Made by a program: the position numbers and the translations under genes. Source: Clostridiales bacterium (lineage in GTDB: Bacteria > Bacillota_A > Clostridia > Christensenellales > Aristaeellaceae). Taken from it: 13,115 nt of DNA. Location: positions 1 to 13,115 of the forward strand of contig JAIKWN010000249.1 in assembly GCA_024684665.1 (NCBI GenBank), given 5' to 3'. Of the stretch, positions 1 to 10,720 are shown one piece after another. The notes beneath the pieces were generated by a model that ran no database searches, had not been told where the DNA came from, and saw only the letters and a program-made list of their open reading frames with translations. The stretch's first letter is position 1; every line of letters begins with the position of its first letter.

Positions 1-1
1 T

Positions 2-919
2 GATCTTCTGACTGTCGGGGAAACGGACGGTCCGGTGGAGCAGACGCTGCGCTATGCCAATCCTGAAGGCACAGAACTGAATATGATGTTTTCCTTTGAG
101 CACAACGACCATCTTTCGGACGGAACCGCTCTCGGGAAATGGAGCGATCACGGCGCGCCGCTGCGGGAAGTCCGCGGATATCTGAACTGGCGGCAGCTTG
201 CGCTGCAGGGGAAAGCCTGGAACACGGTTTATCTGGGAAACCACGATCAGCCCCGCCAGGTCAGCCGATACGGAAACGACAGCGAACTGTTCCGCGCTCG
301 TAGCGCCAAAATGCTGGCTACCCTGATCCTGACCCTGCGCGGGACGCCCTACCTCTATCAGGGCGAGGAACTGGGGATGACCAACATCTACTTTACAGAC
401 ATCAGCCAGTATCACGACGTGGAGAACCACAATGCCTGGCGGCAGTGGGTGGAGAGCGGTCTGGTGGACGCACAGGATATGCTGCGGTATTTTGCGAGAA
501 TCTCCCGCGACAACTGCCGTACGCCCATGCAGTGGAACCGGGAGAAGAACGCCGGATTCACGACCGGGGAACCCTGGATGCCTGTGAATCCCAATTATCT
601 TTTCATCAACGCGGAAGATGAAATGCGGGACCCCGACTCGGTTTTCCATTACTACAGGAAACTGATTTCCCTGAGGCGCAAATATCCCGTACTGGTATAC
701 GGCTGGTTTGAGCCTCTTCTTGAGGAGGACGAAAACGTCTGGGCTTATCGCCGCACGCTGGACGGTAAGACCCTGACGATCGCCCTCAACTGGACGGACA
801 AAAAAGTGCCCTGTACTCTCATGGATGAAACGAAAGGGGAGGATTTGATTTCCAATTATCCGACCCACCAGAAAGGCGTCCTTCAGCCATATGAGGCCAT
901 CGTCCGGATGAATGGCTGA
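2..919 (+). CDS. GH13 alpha-glucosidase (oligo-1,6-glucosidase-like), C-terminal part; 5' end outside window
   Basis: The reading frame is open from base 2, so the 305 visible codons are the C-terminal part of a longer protein and the GTG at 35 is not the start. The family hydrolyses terminal alpha-1,6 or alpha-1,4 bonds of short alpha-glucosides in the cytoplasm. TVGE at the very start holds the catalytic acid/base Glu (codon 20-22). YLGNHDQPR holds the transition-state Asp (codon 245-247). Their spacing of 75 residues and the roughly 298 residues after the Glu agree with a family member of about 560 residues. The nucleophile Asp must lie upstream of the window. GTPYLYQGEELGMTN, NCRTPMQW and NAGFTTGEPW are further GH13 signatures, and the last ~80 residues form the usual C-terminal beta domain. 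Trehalose-6-phosphate hydrolase or dextran glucosidase cannot be excluded, because the specificity residues near the nucleophile are not visible. No signal peptide can be judged. Confidence 0.93.
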   Translation, partial: DLLTVGETDGPVEQTLRYANPEGTELNMMFSFEHNDHLSDGTALGKWSDHGAPLREVRGYLNWRQLALQGKAWNTVYLGNHDQPRQVSRYGNDSELFRARSAKMLATLILTLRGTPYLYQGEELGMTNIYFTDISQYHDVENHNAWRQWVESGLVDAQDMLRYFARISRDNCRTPMQWNREKNAGFTTGEPWMPVNPNYLFINAEDEMRDPDSVFHYYRKLISLRRKYPVLVYGWFEPLLEEDENVWAYRRTLDGKTLTIALNWTDKKVPCTLMDETKGEDLISNYPTHQKGVLQPYEAIVRMNG

Positions 920-941
920 ACTTCATCTTCCTAAACTCAGA

Positions 942-968
942 GAGCTGCGGAAACGCGGCTCCTTTTCA
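942..968 (+). terminator. Intrinsic terminator after the alpha-glucosidase gene
   Basis: An 8-bp stem, GAGCTGCG (942-949) with CGCGGCTC (954-961), contains one G-T pair and closes a GAAA tetraloop. It is followed by CTTTTCATT. It begins 22 bases after the stop codon, where a terminator would be expected. The T run is short, so termination may be partial. Confidence 0.6.
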
Positions 969-970
969 TT

Positions 971-988
971 AGAAACGCCAGAAACGCC
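971..988. repeat. Tandem 9-bp direct repeat upstream of the PFOR promoter
   Basis: AGAAACGCC occurs twice back to back (971-979 and 980-988). The core GAAACGC occurs a third time at 950-956, inside the preceding terminator hairpin. The repeat ends 72 bases upstream of the PFOR -35 element. It could be a binding site for an activator or repressor, or a chance duplication. I do not recognise a known operator in it. Confidence 0.45.
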
Positions 989-1060
989 TTTCTTCGAACT
1001 CAAGAATCACAGGAATACAGGATGTTTCCGGGGTTTTTATGATTTTTGGCAGGAATGACA

Positions 1061-1089
1061 TTGACACAAAAAACAATGATGCCTATAAT
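1061..1089 (+). promoter_or_regulatory. Consensus sigma-A promoter of the PFOR gene
   Basis: TTGACA (1061-1066) and TATAAT (1084-1089) match the sigma-70/sigma-A consensus perfectly with the optimal 17-bp spacer. Transcription should begin near 1096, giving a leader of about 79 bases before the ATG at 1175. Such a promoter fits a very highly expressed central-metabolism enzyme. Confidence 0.88.
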
Positions 1090-1098
1090 GCAATCTGT

Positions 1099-1140
1099 AG
1101 AGACGTGTGCATTTCATGATGCGCAGAAGAGAGGGTCTCT
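1099..1140 (+). promoter_or_regulatory. Structured 5' leader of the PFOR mRNA (nested stem-loop)
   Basis: AGAGAC (1099-1104) pairs perfectly with GTCTCT (1135-1140). Inside, GTGCAT (1107-1112) pairs with ATGCGC (1119-1124) with one G-T pair. The structure starts within a few bases of the predicted transcript 5' end and ends 20 bases before the AGGGAGG ribosome binding site (1161-1167). A 5' stem-loop that stabilises mRNA is the simplest reading. I see no known riboswitch consensus and no T run that would make it a terminator. Confidence 0.4.
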
Positions 1141-1159
1141 CATGTTTGCAAACAAATGA

Positions 1160-4657
<3,498 letters not shown>

Positions 4658-4676
4658 TCTTCCGTAACAAACTGGA

Positions 4677-4712
4677 AAAGGGGCTGTCTCATGAAAGTGA
4701 GGCAGCCCCTTT
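4677..4712 (+). terminator. Long hairpin between PFOR and radA; probable (leaky) terminator
   Basis: A 16-bp stem (4677-4692 with 4697-4712), AAAGGGGCTG at the base, has two G-T pairs and a GAAA tetraloop. It starts 19 bases after the PFOR stop codon. Its only T run (TTT, 4710-4712) is part of the stem and is followed by CACGACG, so the U tail is poor. The radA start lies only 18 bases beyond it. It may act as a weak terminator or as a 3' stabiliser of PFOR mRNA while some transcripts continue into radA. Confidence 0.65.
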
Positions 4713-4730
4713 CACGACGAAAGGACAAAC

Positions 4731-6101
4731 ATGCCGAAAACCCGTACGATCTATGTTTGCTCCGCCTGCGGTGCGGAGAGTCCGAAGTGGATGGGCAAAT
4801 GCCCGGACTGCGGTGCATGGAACACTTATGAAGAAAAAGCGCCGGAACCGGCCGACACTCCTAAAAAAGAAATGAAACAGCGTCCCGGTACTGGAACGCA
4901 GGCTATGCGTTTGTCAGAGATCCCGGAAGTAGGTGCACCCCGGACGAGGACTGGTATTGGAGAACTGGATCGGGTTTTGGGCGGGGGCGTGGTGGAAGGC
5001 TCTCTTATACTCTTTGGAGGCGATCCGGGCATAGGAAAATCCACCCTGCTGCTCCAGGTTTCTGAAAACCTGGCCTCTGCGGGCAAACGAGTGTTGTACG
5101 TTTCCGGAGAGGAAAGCGCGCGGCAGATCCGCATGCGGGCAAAGCGCCTTTCCGCCTCTTCCGAAAACCTCTTGGTTTTAAGTGAAAACGCAGTGGACAA
5201 CATCGAGGAGCGTTGTCGAGAGATTCAGCCGGAATACCTAGTGGTGGATTCTATCCAGACCATGTACCGCCCGGACATGGCCAGCGCACCTGGCAGCGTT
5301 TCCCAGGTGCGGGAATGTACGGGTGTCTTCATGCGCATGGCAAAAGGTGAGGGCATTGCCGTATTTCTCGTAGGACACGTTACAAAAGAAGGCGCGATCG
5401 CGGGTCCACGGGTTTTAGAACACATGGTGGACGCAGTGCTGTATTTCGAGGGCGACAGGCAGCATGATTACCGGATTCTGAGGGCCGTAAAAAACCGCTT
5501 CGGATCTGTGAATGAAGTAGGCCTTTTTGAAATGCGGGAAACCGGCATGATCGCAGTGGAGAATCCATCGGAGATGCTTCTCTCCGAAAGGGCGAGAAAT
5601 GTGCCCGGCTCCTGTGTACATTGTGCCCTGGAGGGTTCCCGGCCCCTCCTTGTGGACATTCAGGCGCTTGCAGTGCGCACAGCTTTCGGAACGCCGAGAA
5701 GGATGGCGAATGGCTTTGATGGAGGAAGACTGGCGCTTCTCCTCGCCGTCCTCGAAAAGCGCGCAGGCCTCCTCGCCGGCGGATGTGATGTGTACATCAA
5801 CGTGGCGGGCGGCATGGAAATGGGGGAACCGGCTGCGGATCTCTCCGTCTGTGCAGCAATTGCTTCCGCCCTCCGGGAAATTGCGATCCCACCTGACTGG
5901 GCGGCTTTCGGAGAAGTTGGACTTGCCGGTGAGCTGCGGGCGGTTCCCCAGGCGGAACGACGGGTTTCGGAGTGTATCCGTTTGGGATTTACAAACATCG
6001 TGCTCCCCCGGGCAAACGCGAAAAGGATCATCAAGCCGGAGGGTGTGCGCGTATATGGCGCCGACACGCTTTCGGAGGCCATTACAATTCTGCTTGGATA
6101 A
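4731..6101 (+). CDS. radA: DNA repair protein RadA (Sms), RecA-like branch-migration ATPase
   Basis: RadA is a cytoplasmic ATPase that processes recombination intermediates and drives branch migration in double-strand-break repair. The 456 residues are the normal length. An N-terminal zinc finger has C10, C13, C25 and C28. Walker A is G97-DPGIGK-S104 (K103). The diagnostic RadA motif KNRFG is at 254-258. The last ~170 residues form the Lon-protease-like domain, with VAGGMEMGEPAADLSVCAAIASAL. The start follows a modest AAAGGA site at 4720-4725. There is no room for its own promoter between the upstream hairpin and the ATG, so it is probably expressed by read-through from PFOR or from a promoter inside the PFOR coding region. 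Its stop codon overlaps an AAAGGAG ribosome binding site for the next, now broken, gene. Confidence 0.97.
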   Translation: MPKTRTIYVCSACGAESPKWMGKCPDCGAWNTYEEKAPEPADTPKKEMKQRPGTGTQAMRLSEIPEVGAPRTRTGIGELDRVLGGGVVEGSLILFGGDPGIGKSTLLLQVSENLASAGKRVLYVSGEESARQIRMRAKRLSASSENLLVLSENAVDNIEERCREIQPEYLVVDSIQTMYRPDMASAPGSVSQVRECTGVFMRMAKGEGIAVFLVGHVTKEGAIAGPRVLEHMVDAVLYFEGDRQHDYRILRAVKNRFGSVNEVGLFEMRETGMIAVENPSEMLLSERARNVPGSCVHCALEGSRPLLVDIQALAVRTAFGTPRRMANGFDGGRLALLLAVLEKRAGLLAGGCDVYINVAGGMEMGEPAADLSVCAAIASALREIAIPPDWAAFGEVGLAGELRAVPQAERRVSECIRLGFTNIVLPRANAKRIIKPEGVRVYGADTLSEAITILLG

Positions 6102-6115
6102 AAGGAGCACGTTGA

Positions 6116-7105
6116 ATGTTGGATATCGTTTTCTGTGGATGACGCTGTATGAGATTGCTTGGTTTTTCCGATCTATTCTTTTCTTGGATGGGTGATTGAG
6201 GTTGCTTTCCATGTTGTAAGCGTCGGGAAAATCATCAACAGGGGATTTCTCTGCGGCTCGGTTTGCTCCAAATACGGATTTGGCGTCCTGTCCATCTTTG
6301 CGCTCGTAGATGAGGCCGCAGCAAGAAAAGGAATATCGCCCGGCGAAATGCCGCTTCTTACGCTCTTCATTGCGTGGACAGTTCTCGCCACGACGGTGGA
6401 ACTCATCGGCGGGGCTTTGCTTGATTGACTGTTTCACGCAAGATGGTGGGACTACTCAAAAAGCCTTTCAATTTCAATGGCTATATCTGCCCGGCATTTT
6501 CCCTTATCTGGGGCATGGCTATTACCTTCGTCGTTCAGGACCTGCAGGGATCGTTGGAGCGAATCTCATCGTCGACAATTCCGGAGCGCATCGAAATTCC
6601 TGTGCTCGCGGCTCGGTATTAGCTCCTCGCAGCAGACCTTGTAGTGACCGTCCTGTCTGTCTCAAGGCTGAACCGGTAACTGGAAGAGCTGGAGAGAATC
6701 CGCGATTCCATGCGCACGGTCAGTGATGGGATGAGTCGCGTGATCGGAGAGGGAACTTTCAAGCGGTTGAGAGCGCTCAAAAAGGAAAAGACCGCCTGGA
6801 AAAGGCAGAGCAGCGTGGCCGGGAGCGCTTAGAGCAGGGCAAAGAACGCCTCACTGCGGAGGCGGAACGGAGAAGGATACAGCTGGAACAGCGGCAGGAG
6901 GCTATCCTGAGCGGCTCCAGCGCGGGAGGCCGTTTGGCACAGGCGCATCCTGCGGGGAGTACCGGAACTGCGTCATGTACGTTTCGGGGAAGCGCTTCAG
7001 CTCTTGCAGCGACGGATGAACGGAACTGCTGTAGGGGTCTCCGCAACCGTCAGCGAACCGGAAAATCAAAATACGTCTGGGGATACGGTTCCTCCCGGAG
7101 AGTAA
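6116..7105 (+). pseudogene. Degraded PF06541 family membrane protein (putative 'ABC-transporter type IV')
   Basis: Pieces of one protein of roughly 320 residues can be read in shifting frames. The order is MTLYEIAWFF (from 6139), then IYSFLGWVIEV...INRGFLCGSVCSKYGFGV (frame of 6171) to GALLD. A TGA (6426-6428) follows, then LFHARWWDYS in the same frame. The next piece, KKPFNFNGYICPAFSLIWG (from 6458), runs to TAG (6620-6622). ADLVVTVLSVSRLN follows, then TAA (6677-6679), LEELERIRDSM, a charged coiled-coil stretch (about 6770-6900), and RRILRGVPELRHVRFGEAL ending at TAA 7103-7105. These segments match the order of conserved blocks in PF06541 proteins, which are multi-pass membrane proteins of unknown function. 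There are at least four frame changes and three in-frame stops. The original start is unclear: ATG 6116 has a good AAAGGAG at 6101-6107, while TTG 6112 shares the frame of 6139. It probably followed radA as an operon partner. Confidence 0.85.
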
Positions 7106-7679
7106 AATGCCACCATTCGCCGTCATATGGTTCAAAACCGCCTGCTTCCATTGCTTCACGCAGGAGGCGGCGATTTTCTTTCGACTCCGACGTCAGGCTT
7201 TGAGCACCGTAATGGGAGCACTCTGAAAAGAGATCGAAGCCGCCGCCCATATCGAGTTCCCCGCCCGTTTCCATTGAAAGCAGAGTAAGATCTACGGTAC
7301 TTCCCCGCGTGTGTCCGGAGTGCTTCGCGATGAAACCTAAACGGAAGAGTTTGCGTTTGTCGACTCCCGGATAGAACCAGCGCTCCATGCGCGTATCCTT
7401 TATGTCTTCCGCCCATCGGACGAAATGGTCAACGGAGCGCTGCGGTCGGTAGGCGTCCCAGATCTTGAGACGGTAACCTTGCGCGATCATAAGATTGCTG
7501 ACATTTGCAAGCGCCGCTGCCGCCTCCCTTGTTAGGATAGCTATGGGTGCTTCATATCCGTCGACGCGCGCACCGACGAAGTTGAAAGTGGAAAAATAGC
7601 GCATCTCGAGGATAACGTCGGGGCAGACGTCGGTGACCTTCACAAAACCGGAAGTGTCAGAAGAAACTTCATACTCCAT
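7050..7679 (-). CDS. D-alanyl-D-alanine dipeptidase, VanX/DdpX-like (peptidase M15D)
   Basis: This zinc peptidase family cleaves D-Ala-D-Ala. Outside vancomycin-resistance operons, its members are linked to cell-wall dipeptide salvage or turnover. The 209 residues match VanX at about 202. SGHTRGSTVD (121-130) supplies zinc ligands H123 and D130. EWWH (188-191) supplies the catalytic base E188 and zinc ligand H191. DAYRP (75-79) carries the conserved Arg R78 that stabilises the transition state. There is no signal peptide or membrane segment, so it should be cytoplasmic. The start has a strong GAGGAGG (7687-7693) seven bases upstream. There is no vanH, vanA or vanRS beside it, so a resistance role is not supported. 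Its 3' end overlaps, on the opposite strand, the last 56 bases of the degraded PF06541 gene. I see no clear terminator after it. Confidence 0.93.
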   Translation of the reverse strand: MEYEVSSDTSGFVKVTDVCPDVILEMRYFSTFNFVGARVDGYEAPIAILTREAAAALANVSNLMIAQGYRLKIWDAYRPQRSVDHFVRWAEDIKDTRMERWFYPGVDKRKLFRLGFIAKHSGHTRGSTVDLTLLSMETGGELDMGGGFDLFSECSHYGAQSLTSESKENRRLLREAMEAGGFEPYDGEWWHFTLREEPYPQTYFDFPVR

Positions 7680-7701
7680 AGAAGAACCTCCTCACAGAAA
7701 T

Positions 7702-7720
7702 TGATAATTCTGAGTTATCA
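7702..7720. promoter_or_regulatory. 19-bp dyad in the dipeptidase leader; candidate operator
   Basis: TGATAATTCTGAGTTATCA is a near-perfect palindrome: the arms TGATAA and TTATCA match exactly, the inner TC/GA pair also matches, and one position pair is broken. It lies just downstream of the predicted transcription start, between the promoter and the ribosome binding site. This is a typical repressor position. The length and A+T-rich arms recall Fur-family boxes, but the match is not good enough to name a regulator. Confidence 0.45.
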
Positions 7721-7735
7721 TAGAAGAATAAGAGA

Positions 7736-7765
7736 ATCTTACTCTGTAAACAGCTGTGATGTCAA
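7736..7765 (-). promoter_or_regulatory. Probable promoter of the dipeptidase gene
   Basis: On the minus strand TTGACA (7760-7765) is followed after 18 bases by TAAGAT (7736-7741), a 4/6 match to the -10 consensus. The spacer contains the 8-bp palindrome ACAGCTGT (7750-7757). The predicted start near 7729 leaves a leader of about 50 bases. The promoter lies downstream of the clpB terminator, so the dipeptidase gene is probably transcribed independently. Confidence 0.6.
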
Positions 7766-7831
7766 TCCGAATGGAGATCGCTCTTTCTGAAGAAAAGCTG
7801 ATTCTTAAACTGAATACAAATATCGCAACCG

Positions 7832-7881
7832 CAAAAAGATCCCGCGCTACTCCGGGACCCCGGAAAAGTGCGGGATTTTTT
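7832..7881 (-). terminator. Intrinsic terminator of clpB, nested hairpin, possibly bidirectional
   Basis: The outer stem pairs ATCCCGC (7839-7845) with GCGGGAT (7870-7876). An inner stem pairs TCCGG with CCGGA around GACC (7851-7864). Read on the minus strand it is followed by CTTTTT (7833-7838). On the plus strand it is followed by six T (7876-7881), so it could stop transcription from both sides. It starts about 22 bases after the clpB stop codon. Confidence 0.85.
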
Positions 7882-7902
7882 CACAATTATGATCGGCCGC
7901 AA

Positions 7903-10515
7903 TCAGGAGACCGTGTACTCCGATTCTGCCTCCGCGGTGAGGGTATCGTCTTCACGGTCGACGACGATCTCCGTGTGGGGAGCCAGATTGTCGCCAATGA
8001 TCTTCCTTGCGATGAGCGTCTCCACGTTGCGTTGCAGGTAGCGCTTGAGGGGCCTCGCACCGTATACCGGGTCGTAACCTTGTTCCACGATGAGTGCGCG
8101 GGCTGCTGGGGTCAGACGCATGGAGAGTTGCTTTGCCGCGAGCCTGCGGTTCAGATCGTTTACCTGCAGGTCGACGATACGGTCGATCTCGTCGCGCGTG
8201 AGCGGCTTGTAGAAGACGATCTCATCTAGCCGGTTCAGGAATTCTGGTCGGAACTGGGTCTTCAGCATGCTCTCGACCTGTTTGCGCGCCTCTTCCGTGA
8301 TCTGTCCGTTTCCGTCAATTCCTTCCAGGATGAAGGAGGAACCCAAATTGGAGGTCAGGATGATAATGGTGTTCTTGAAATCCACCGTCCGGCCCTGGGA
8401 GTCGGTAATACGACCGTCGTCCAGCACTTGGAGCAGGACGTTAAATACATCCGGATGCGCCTTTTCCACTTCATCGAAGAGGATGACGGTGTAGGGACGG
8501 CGGCGTACGGCTTCGGTCAGCTGTCCGCCTTCGTCATAGCCCACATATCCAGGAGGTGCTCCGATCAGGCGGGAGACGCTGTGTTTCTCCATGTATTCGC
8601 TCATGTCGATGCGAACCATATTCTTTTCGTCGTCGAAAAGCTGCTCGGCGAGCGCCTTTGCGAGTTCCGTCTTGCCGACGCCCGTGGGGCCGAGAAACAG
8701 GAAGGACCCGATAGGCCTGCCGGGATTCTGGATGCCGGCGCGGCTGCGAAGGATCGCGTCGCAGACCTTAGAGACCGCTTCGTCCTGCCCAATGACCCGG
8801 GCATGAATGGCCTCTTCCATGTGCAGGAGCTTCTCCCGTTCGCCTTCCATTAGCTTCGAAACCGGGATACCCGTCCAGCGGGCGATGATCCGAGCAATTT
8901 CCTCTTCTGTCACCTTGTCGCGCAGGAGAGAATGGTCGCTCTTCGCTTCTTCGGCGATGCGCTCCTGCTCGGTCAATTCCTTCTGCAGCTGTGGCAGCTT
9001 ACCGTATTTCAGTTCCGCAGCGCGGTTCAGATCGTAATTGCGCTCTGCTTTTGCAATCTCACCGCCAATCTGCTCGATTTCCTCACGCAGCTTCTGCACC
9101 TTGCCGATGGAATCCTTTTCCGCTTCCCAGCGGGATTTCATGGAGGAGAACCGATCGCGCAGATCCGCGAGCTCTTTCTGCAGATGGGAAAGACGGTCAC
9201 GGGAGAGCTCGTCCTCTTCCTTCTTGAGTGCAGCTTCTTCGATTTCAAGCTGCATGATCTGCCTCCGGACATCGTCCAGTTCCTGCGGCATAGAATCCAT
9301 TTCGGTGCGGATCGTTGCACAGGCCTCGTCCACGAGGTCGATGGCTTTATCGGGGAGGAACCGGTCGGATATGTAGCGATCCGACAACGTAGCGGCAGCG
9401 ATCAGCGCCTGATCCTGGATCTTGACACCATGGAATACTTCATAACGCTCCTTAATGCCGCGCAAAATACTGATTGTATCTTCGACCGTCGGTTCATCGA
9501 CCATGACGGGCTGGAAACGTCGTTCAAGAGCGGCATCTTTTTCGATATATTTACGGTATTCGTTCAGTGTTGTTGCGCCGATGCAATGCAGCTCGCCACG
9601 CGCAAGCATGGGCTTCAAGAGGTTGCCTGCGTCCATGCTGCCCTCGGTTTTACCTGCGCCGACAATGGTGTGCAGCTCATCAATGAAGAGGATGATCTTT
9701 CCGTCGCTGCCCTTTACTTCGTTTAACACGGCTTTCAGGCGCTCTTCAAACTCACCGCGGTATTTCGCGCCGGCAATCAGCGCACCCATATCAAGGGAGA
9801 AGATTGTCCTGTCCTTCAGACTGTCCGGTACGTCTCCGCGCACGATGCGCTGTGCCAATCCTTCGGCAATGGCCGTCTTGCCGACGCCCGGCTCACCGAT
9901 CAACACCGGGTTATTCTTCGTCTTGCGTGAAAGGATTCGGATGGTGTTGCGGATCTCAGCATCCCTGCCGATGACGGGATCAAGCTTGTTCTGACGCGCC
10001 AGCTCCACAAGATCCTGCCCGTATTTTTTCAGCACGTCATAGGTGGATTCGGGGTCCTGGCTTGTCACCTTCTGATTGCCGCGTACGGACTGCAGCGCAG
10101 TCAGGAAAGCATCACGGCGTACAGGGTACGAGGAAAGAATCTGTCGGAGCGCGTAATCCGGCTTATTCAGCAGGGCGAGAAAGAGATGCTCGACGGAGAT
10201 GTACTCGTCGCCCATCTTTCGCATTTCTTCCTCCGCTCCGTTCAAAACAGAGGAAAAAGCTGCGGAAAAGCCGGGCTGCTGCGCGGCACCGGCGATTTTC
10301 GGCAAGCGGGAAAGTGCATCTGCGGTCTGCCGCGTCATGCCGGCAGCATCAATGCTCATTTTCCCGAGCAGGGAGGGGATCAGTCCTTCTTCTTGGGAGA
10401 GGAGCGCATAGAAAAGATGGAGCGGCTCGATTTGGCTGTTGCCATGCTCGATGGCAGCTTGCTGTGATGCCTGAAGGGATTCTAAAGCTTTTTCAGTCAA
10501 ACGGTTCGTGTCCAT
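7903..10515 (-). CDS. clpB: ATP-dependent disaggregase ClpB (Hsp100)
   Basis: ClpB is a hexameric AAA+ machine that, with DnaK, pulls proteins out of aggregates after heat stress. The 870 residues match the usual ~860. An N-terminal Clp_N double repeat spans about 1-145. AAA+ domain 1 has Walker A GEPGVGKT (207-214), Walker B ending in D279-E280, and pore-loop KYRG (251-254). The long charged coiled coil at about 410-530 is the middle domain that separates ClpB from ClpA and, by length, from ClpC. AAA+ domain 2 has Walker A GPTGVGKT (609-616), Walker B ending in D681-E682, pore-loop GYVGY (656-660) and sensor-2 GARPLKR (819-825). Nothing essential is missing. The ATG has AAGGGGG (10523-10529) seven bases upstream. 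Transcription is probably monocistronic, from a promoter overlapped by a CtsR-like box to the terminator at 7832-7881. Confidence 0.98.
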   Translation of the reverse strand: MDTNRLTEKALESLQASQQAAIEHGNSQIEPLHLFYALLSQEEGLIPSLLGKMSIDAAGMTRQTADALSRLPKIAGAAQQPGFSAAFSSVLNGAEEEMRKMGDEYISVEHLFLALLNKPDYALRQILSSYPVRRDAFLTALQSVRGNQKVTSQDPESTYDVLKKYGQDLVELARQNKLDPVIGRDAEIRNTIRILSRKTKNNPVLIGEPGVGKTAIAEGLAQRIVRGDVPDSLKDRTIFSLDMGALIAGAKYRGEFEERLKAVLNEVKGSDGKIILFIDELHTIVGAGKTEGSMDAGNLLKPMLARGELHCIGATTLNEYRKYIEKDAALERRFQPVMVDEPTVEDTISILRGIKERYEVFHGVKIQDQALIAAATLSDRYISDRFLPDKAIDLVDEACATIRTEMDSMPQELDDVRRQIMQLEIEEAALKKEEDELSRDRLSHLQKELADLRDRFSSMKSRWEAEKDSIGKVQKLREEIEQIGGEIAKAERNYDLNRAAELKYGKLPQLQKELTEQERIAEEAKSDHSLLRDKVTEEEIARIIARWTGIPVSKLMEGEREKLLHMEEAIHARVIGQDEAVSKVCDAILRSRAGIQNPGRPIGSFLFLGPTGVGKTELAKALAEQLFDDEKNMVRIDMSEYMEKHSVSRLIGAPPGYVGYDEGGQLTEAVRRRPYTVILFDEVEKAHPDVFNVLLQVLDDGRITDSQGRTVDFKNTIIILTSNLGSSFILEGIDGNGQITEEARKQVESMLKTQFRPEFLNRLDEIVFYKPLTRDEIDRIVDLQVNDLNRRLAAKQLSMRLTPAARALIVEQGYDPVYGARPLKRYLQRNVETLIARKIIGDNLAPHTEIVVDREDDTLTAEAESEYTVS

Positions 10516-10560
10516 AGGAACACCCCCTTTTCATACTTCTGTTAGTCTTACAACAAACGC

Positions 10561-10590
10561 ATTATATCATAGTCAAAGATAGTCAGTAAA
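10561..10590 (-). promoter_or_regulatory. clpB promoter
   Basis: On the minus strand TTTACT (10585-10590, 4/6) and TATAAT (10561-10566, 6/6) are separated by 18 bases. The predicted start near 10554 leaves a leader of about 38 bases before the clpB ATG. The region is distinctly A+T-rich compared with the flanking genes. Confidence 0.7.
10571..10587 (+). promoter_or_regulatory. CtsR-like operator overlapping the clpB promoter
   Basis: AGTCAAA-GAT-AGTCAGT resembles the published CtsR heptamer direct repeat RGTCAAA-NAN-RGTCAAA: the first half matches fully, the central spacer has the expected middle A, and the second half has two mismatches. It lies in the -35/-10 spacer and touches the -35 element, where binding would block RNA polymerase. 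CtsR represses clp genes in many Bacillota and lets go on heating. No CIRCE (HrcA) element is visible here. The ctsR gene is not in the window. Confidence 0.65.
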
Positions 10591-10669
10591 TATTTAAAAC
10601 ATACAGCGATTTAATAAAATAAATGAACAGTTTGCACATACGCATTCAGATCGGTTTCTTTTACATCTC

Positions 10670-10698
10670 AAAAGGCACGGCATGAATCATGCCGTGCC
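10670..10698 (-). terminator. Intrinsic terminator of the PTS operon (after ptsI)
   Basis: A perfect 10-bp stem, GGCACGGCAT (10674-10683) with ATGCCGTGCC (10689-10698), has a 5-base loop. Read on the minus strand it is followed by TTTT (10670-10673). It starts 22 bases after the ptsI stop. It marks the end of the transcription unit entering from the right edge. Confidence 0.85.
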
Positions 10699-10720
10699 AG
10701 ATGGAATTCAGAAGAATCTG

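Noticed and set aside
5415..6437. Minus-strand open frame of 340 codons opposite radA and the start of the pseudogene.
   Set aside because: It runs across two genes of the other strand, resembles no known family, and has no start signal.
6425..6622. Short plus-strand frame that could be taken for a small separate membrane protein.
   Set aside because: Its main part is the middle block of the PF06541 protein, continuous with the preceding fragment once one A is restored.
6934..7203. Plus-strand open frame crossing from the pseudogene into the dipeptidase gene.
   Set aside because: Its reading leaves the conserved PF06541 tail, which lies in another frame, and its second half is antisense to the dipeptidase.
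7050..7679. Vancomycin-resistance determinant.
   Set aside because: Only a VanX-like dipeptidase is present; there is no ligase, dehydrogenase or VanRS pair nearby. Lone homologues are common in susceptible bacteria.
10516..10720. Possible small RNA or missed gene in the clpB-ptsI gap.
   Set aside because: The gap is explained by the clpB leader, promoter and CtsR-like box and the ptsI terminator. The A+T-rich remainder (about 10591-10669) shows no start, stem or repeat that I can support.
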